Positions 62,701-64,000 of a stretch of DNA of 64,000 bases are shown here, piece by piece. Origin of the DNA: Osedax frankpressi (lineage: Eukaryota > Annelida > Polychaeta > Sabellida > Siboglinidae); contig OZ038312.1 in NCBI GenBank assembly GCA_964035775.1, forward strand, positions 39,063,536-39,127,535. The letters are read 5' to 3'. The position numbers were made by a program, and so were the translations under genes. The notes beneath the pieces were generated by a model. That model made no database searches. It was not told the DNA's origin and saw only the letters and a program-made list of their open reading frames with translations. The stretch's first letter is position 1. The number at the start of each line of letters is the position of its first letter.

Positions 62701-63256
62701 TAGGAGAGTTAGTAGGAGAGTTAGTAGGAGAGTTAGTAGGAGAGTTAGTAGGAGAGTTACAAGGAGCGTTACCAGGAGAGTTAGTAGGAGAGTTATCAGG
62801 AGAGTTACCAGGAGAGTTACCAGGAGAGTTACCAGGAGAGTTACCTGGAGAGTTACTAGGAGAGTTACTAGGAGAGTTACCAGGAGAGTTACCAGGAGAG
62901 TTACCAGGAGAGTTACCAGGAGAGTTAGTAGGAGAGTTAGTAGGAGAATTACCAGGAGAGTTACCAGGAGAGTTACCAGGAGAGTTACCAGGAGAGTTAC
63001 CAGGAGAGTTAGTAGGAGAGTTAGTAGGAGAATTACCAGGAGAGTTACCAGGAGAGTTACCAGGAGAGTTACCAGGAGAGTTAGTAGGAGAGTTAGTAGG
63101 AGAATTACCAGGAGAGTTACCAGGAGAGTTACCAGGAGAGTTACCAGGAGAGTTACCAGGAGAGTTAGTAGGAGAGTTAGTAGGAGAGTTAGTAGGAGAG
63201 TTAGTAGGAGAGTTAGTAGGAGAGTTACTAGGAGAGTTAACATGAGAGTTACATTC
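59798..63256. repeat. 3.5-kb 12-bp minisatellite (ACCAGGAGAGTT)
   Basis: About 288 copies of ACCAGGAGAGTT. The middle (about 60.2-61.4 kb) is nearly uniform. The right half mixes ACCAGGAGAGTT and AGTAGGAGAGTT units plus ACCTGG and ACAAGGAGCG markers in blocks of several hundred bp; the ACCTGGAGAGTTACTA marker near 61824, 62291, 62361 and 62840 outlines higher-order repeats. On the minus strand it is pyrimidine-rich (AACTCTCCTGGT). The long VTLL-repeat frame has no ATG. Confidence 0.97.
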
Positions 63257-63449
63257 ACTAATAAGTCAAGTACTAGCAATTCGTAAAATTGGGTTATTTA
63301 AAAAAAACTCTCTTTTGCTATACTGATAATATTTAAACTAAAAGTATGTCACATTGGTGTTGTTTAAATAAAAAATAATTGGTATCAGGTGACTTTAAGA
63401 GACATTAAGTAGCATTGAGTCGCATTATGTAAATGTACACTAAATAGCA

Positions 63450-63504
<55 letters not shown>

Positions 63505-64000
63505 TATGACGATACATATGCAGTATACTGAGTTATATAATACAAATTTCAATTGTAATGATGTAATATTACATCAGATTCCTACTTGGCGCAATCATTT
63601 TCTATATTGAATTTCTGTCGTTACAATTGTTATTACTAATCGATATAAGAATATCCATTAAGCCAAACAATAGCATCTATGTCGTAGATTTACTTGAAAC
63701 AATGTTGATCATAACAATTAAATATATAATACAGCGACACATACTATAATACATACCATTATTAAACGTATTTATTATACATTAAAACATTAACATCGAT
63801 TTTTGTTATGAATCCAGTGATTAGTCAGGCAACATAACTCAAAACAAAGAAAAAACAAGGAAATGGACTAAATAAACAAAATAAACAAACATGAAATAAC
63901 ACAAGAACACAAAAAGAAAACATATGGACAACGAATACGTTGATATCTGAACAAATATCGAAAAAATAATTAATTAATTATTACAACTTTAACATATCGC
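63257..64000. other. AT-rich unique sequence at the right edge
   Basis: A TA microsatellite lies at about 63451-63501 and a short palindrome GATGTAATATTACATC at about 63559. No gene recognised. Confidence 0.6.

Noticed and set aside
59761-63279. 1172-codon minus-strand frame of VTLL repeats
   Set aside because: It opens at TTG, not ATG, and exists because 12 is a multiple of three and the unit has no stop in that frame. No non-repeat domain.

Overview
The window is AT-rich animal DNA with small exons, AT-rich introns and an exceptional load of tandem repeats. The recognisable genes point to an insect: an atossa (atos/FAM214) homologue, selenocysteine lyase (Scly), a de novo DNA methyltransferase (Dnmt3), and a tandem family of small Cys/Lys/Arg-rich proteins ending in an HMG box of the type found in insect sperm chromatin proteins. 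Dnmt3 is absent from Diptera and many other insect groups, so a lineage that keeps it (Hymenoptera, Hemiptera, some beetles) is the best guess; species cannot be named from sequence alone.

Layout. 1-2.1 kb (possibly to 2.6 kb): central exons of atos on the minus strand, with a 10-bp minisatellite filling the intron at the window edge. 2.7-7.6 kb: AT-rich, one 200-N gap, no secure gene. 7.65-12.3 kb: a 4.7-kb minisatellite of two alternating units (28 and 27 bp). 13.2-14.8 kb: two more arrays. 15.3-21.9 kb: Scly on the plus strand, 12 coding exons joined in one continuous frame (405 codons), with minisatellites in introns 2, 6, 7 and 11 and in the 3' UTR. 24.4-30.5 kb: Dnmt3 on the minus strand, 12 exons from the PWWP domain to the stop, with no ADD zinc-finger domain between PWWP and methyltransferase. 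32.35-33.34 kb: a nearly uniform 22-bp array. 34.4-47.3 kb: five tandem ~3-kb units, each with one intact minus-strand sperm-type HMG-box gene, followed by a decayed inverted sixth copy at 47.7-48.1 kb. 48.8-49.8 kb: a large inverted-repeat minisatellite. 50.2 kb: a possible first exon of an unknown plus-strand gene. 51.4-57.4 kb: LINE remains in opposite orientations on either side of a 2.8-kb 9-bp array. 57.4-58.5 kb: a pentanucleotide array. 59.7 kb: a small Cys-rich terminal exon candidate whose upstream intron is a 3.5-kb 12-bp array.

Two themes stand out. First, intronic minisatellites start within a few tens of bases of splice sites and are mostly pyrimidine-rich on the sense strand of the host gene. 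Second, the sperm-protein array has its own architecture: near-identical coding regions, perfect hairpin-forming palindromes in the spacers between units 2-5, and an inverted broken copy at the edge. That combination invites comparison with protamine-derived drive genes and hairpin-RNA suppressors known in Drosophila, but that link is inference only.
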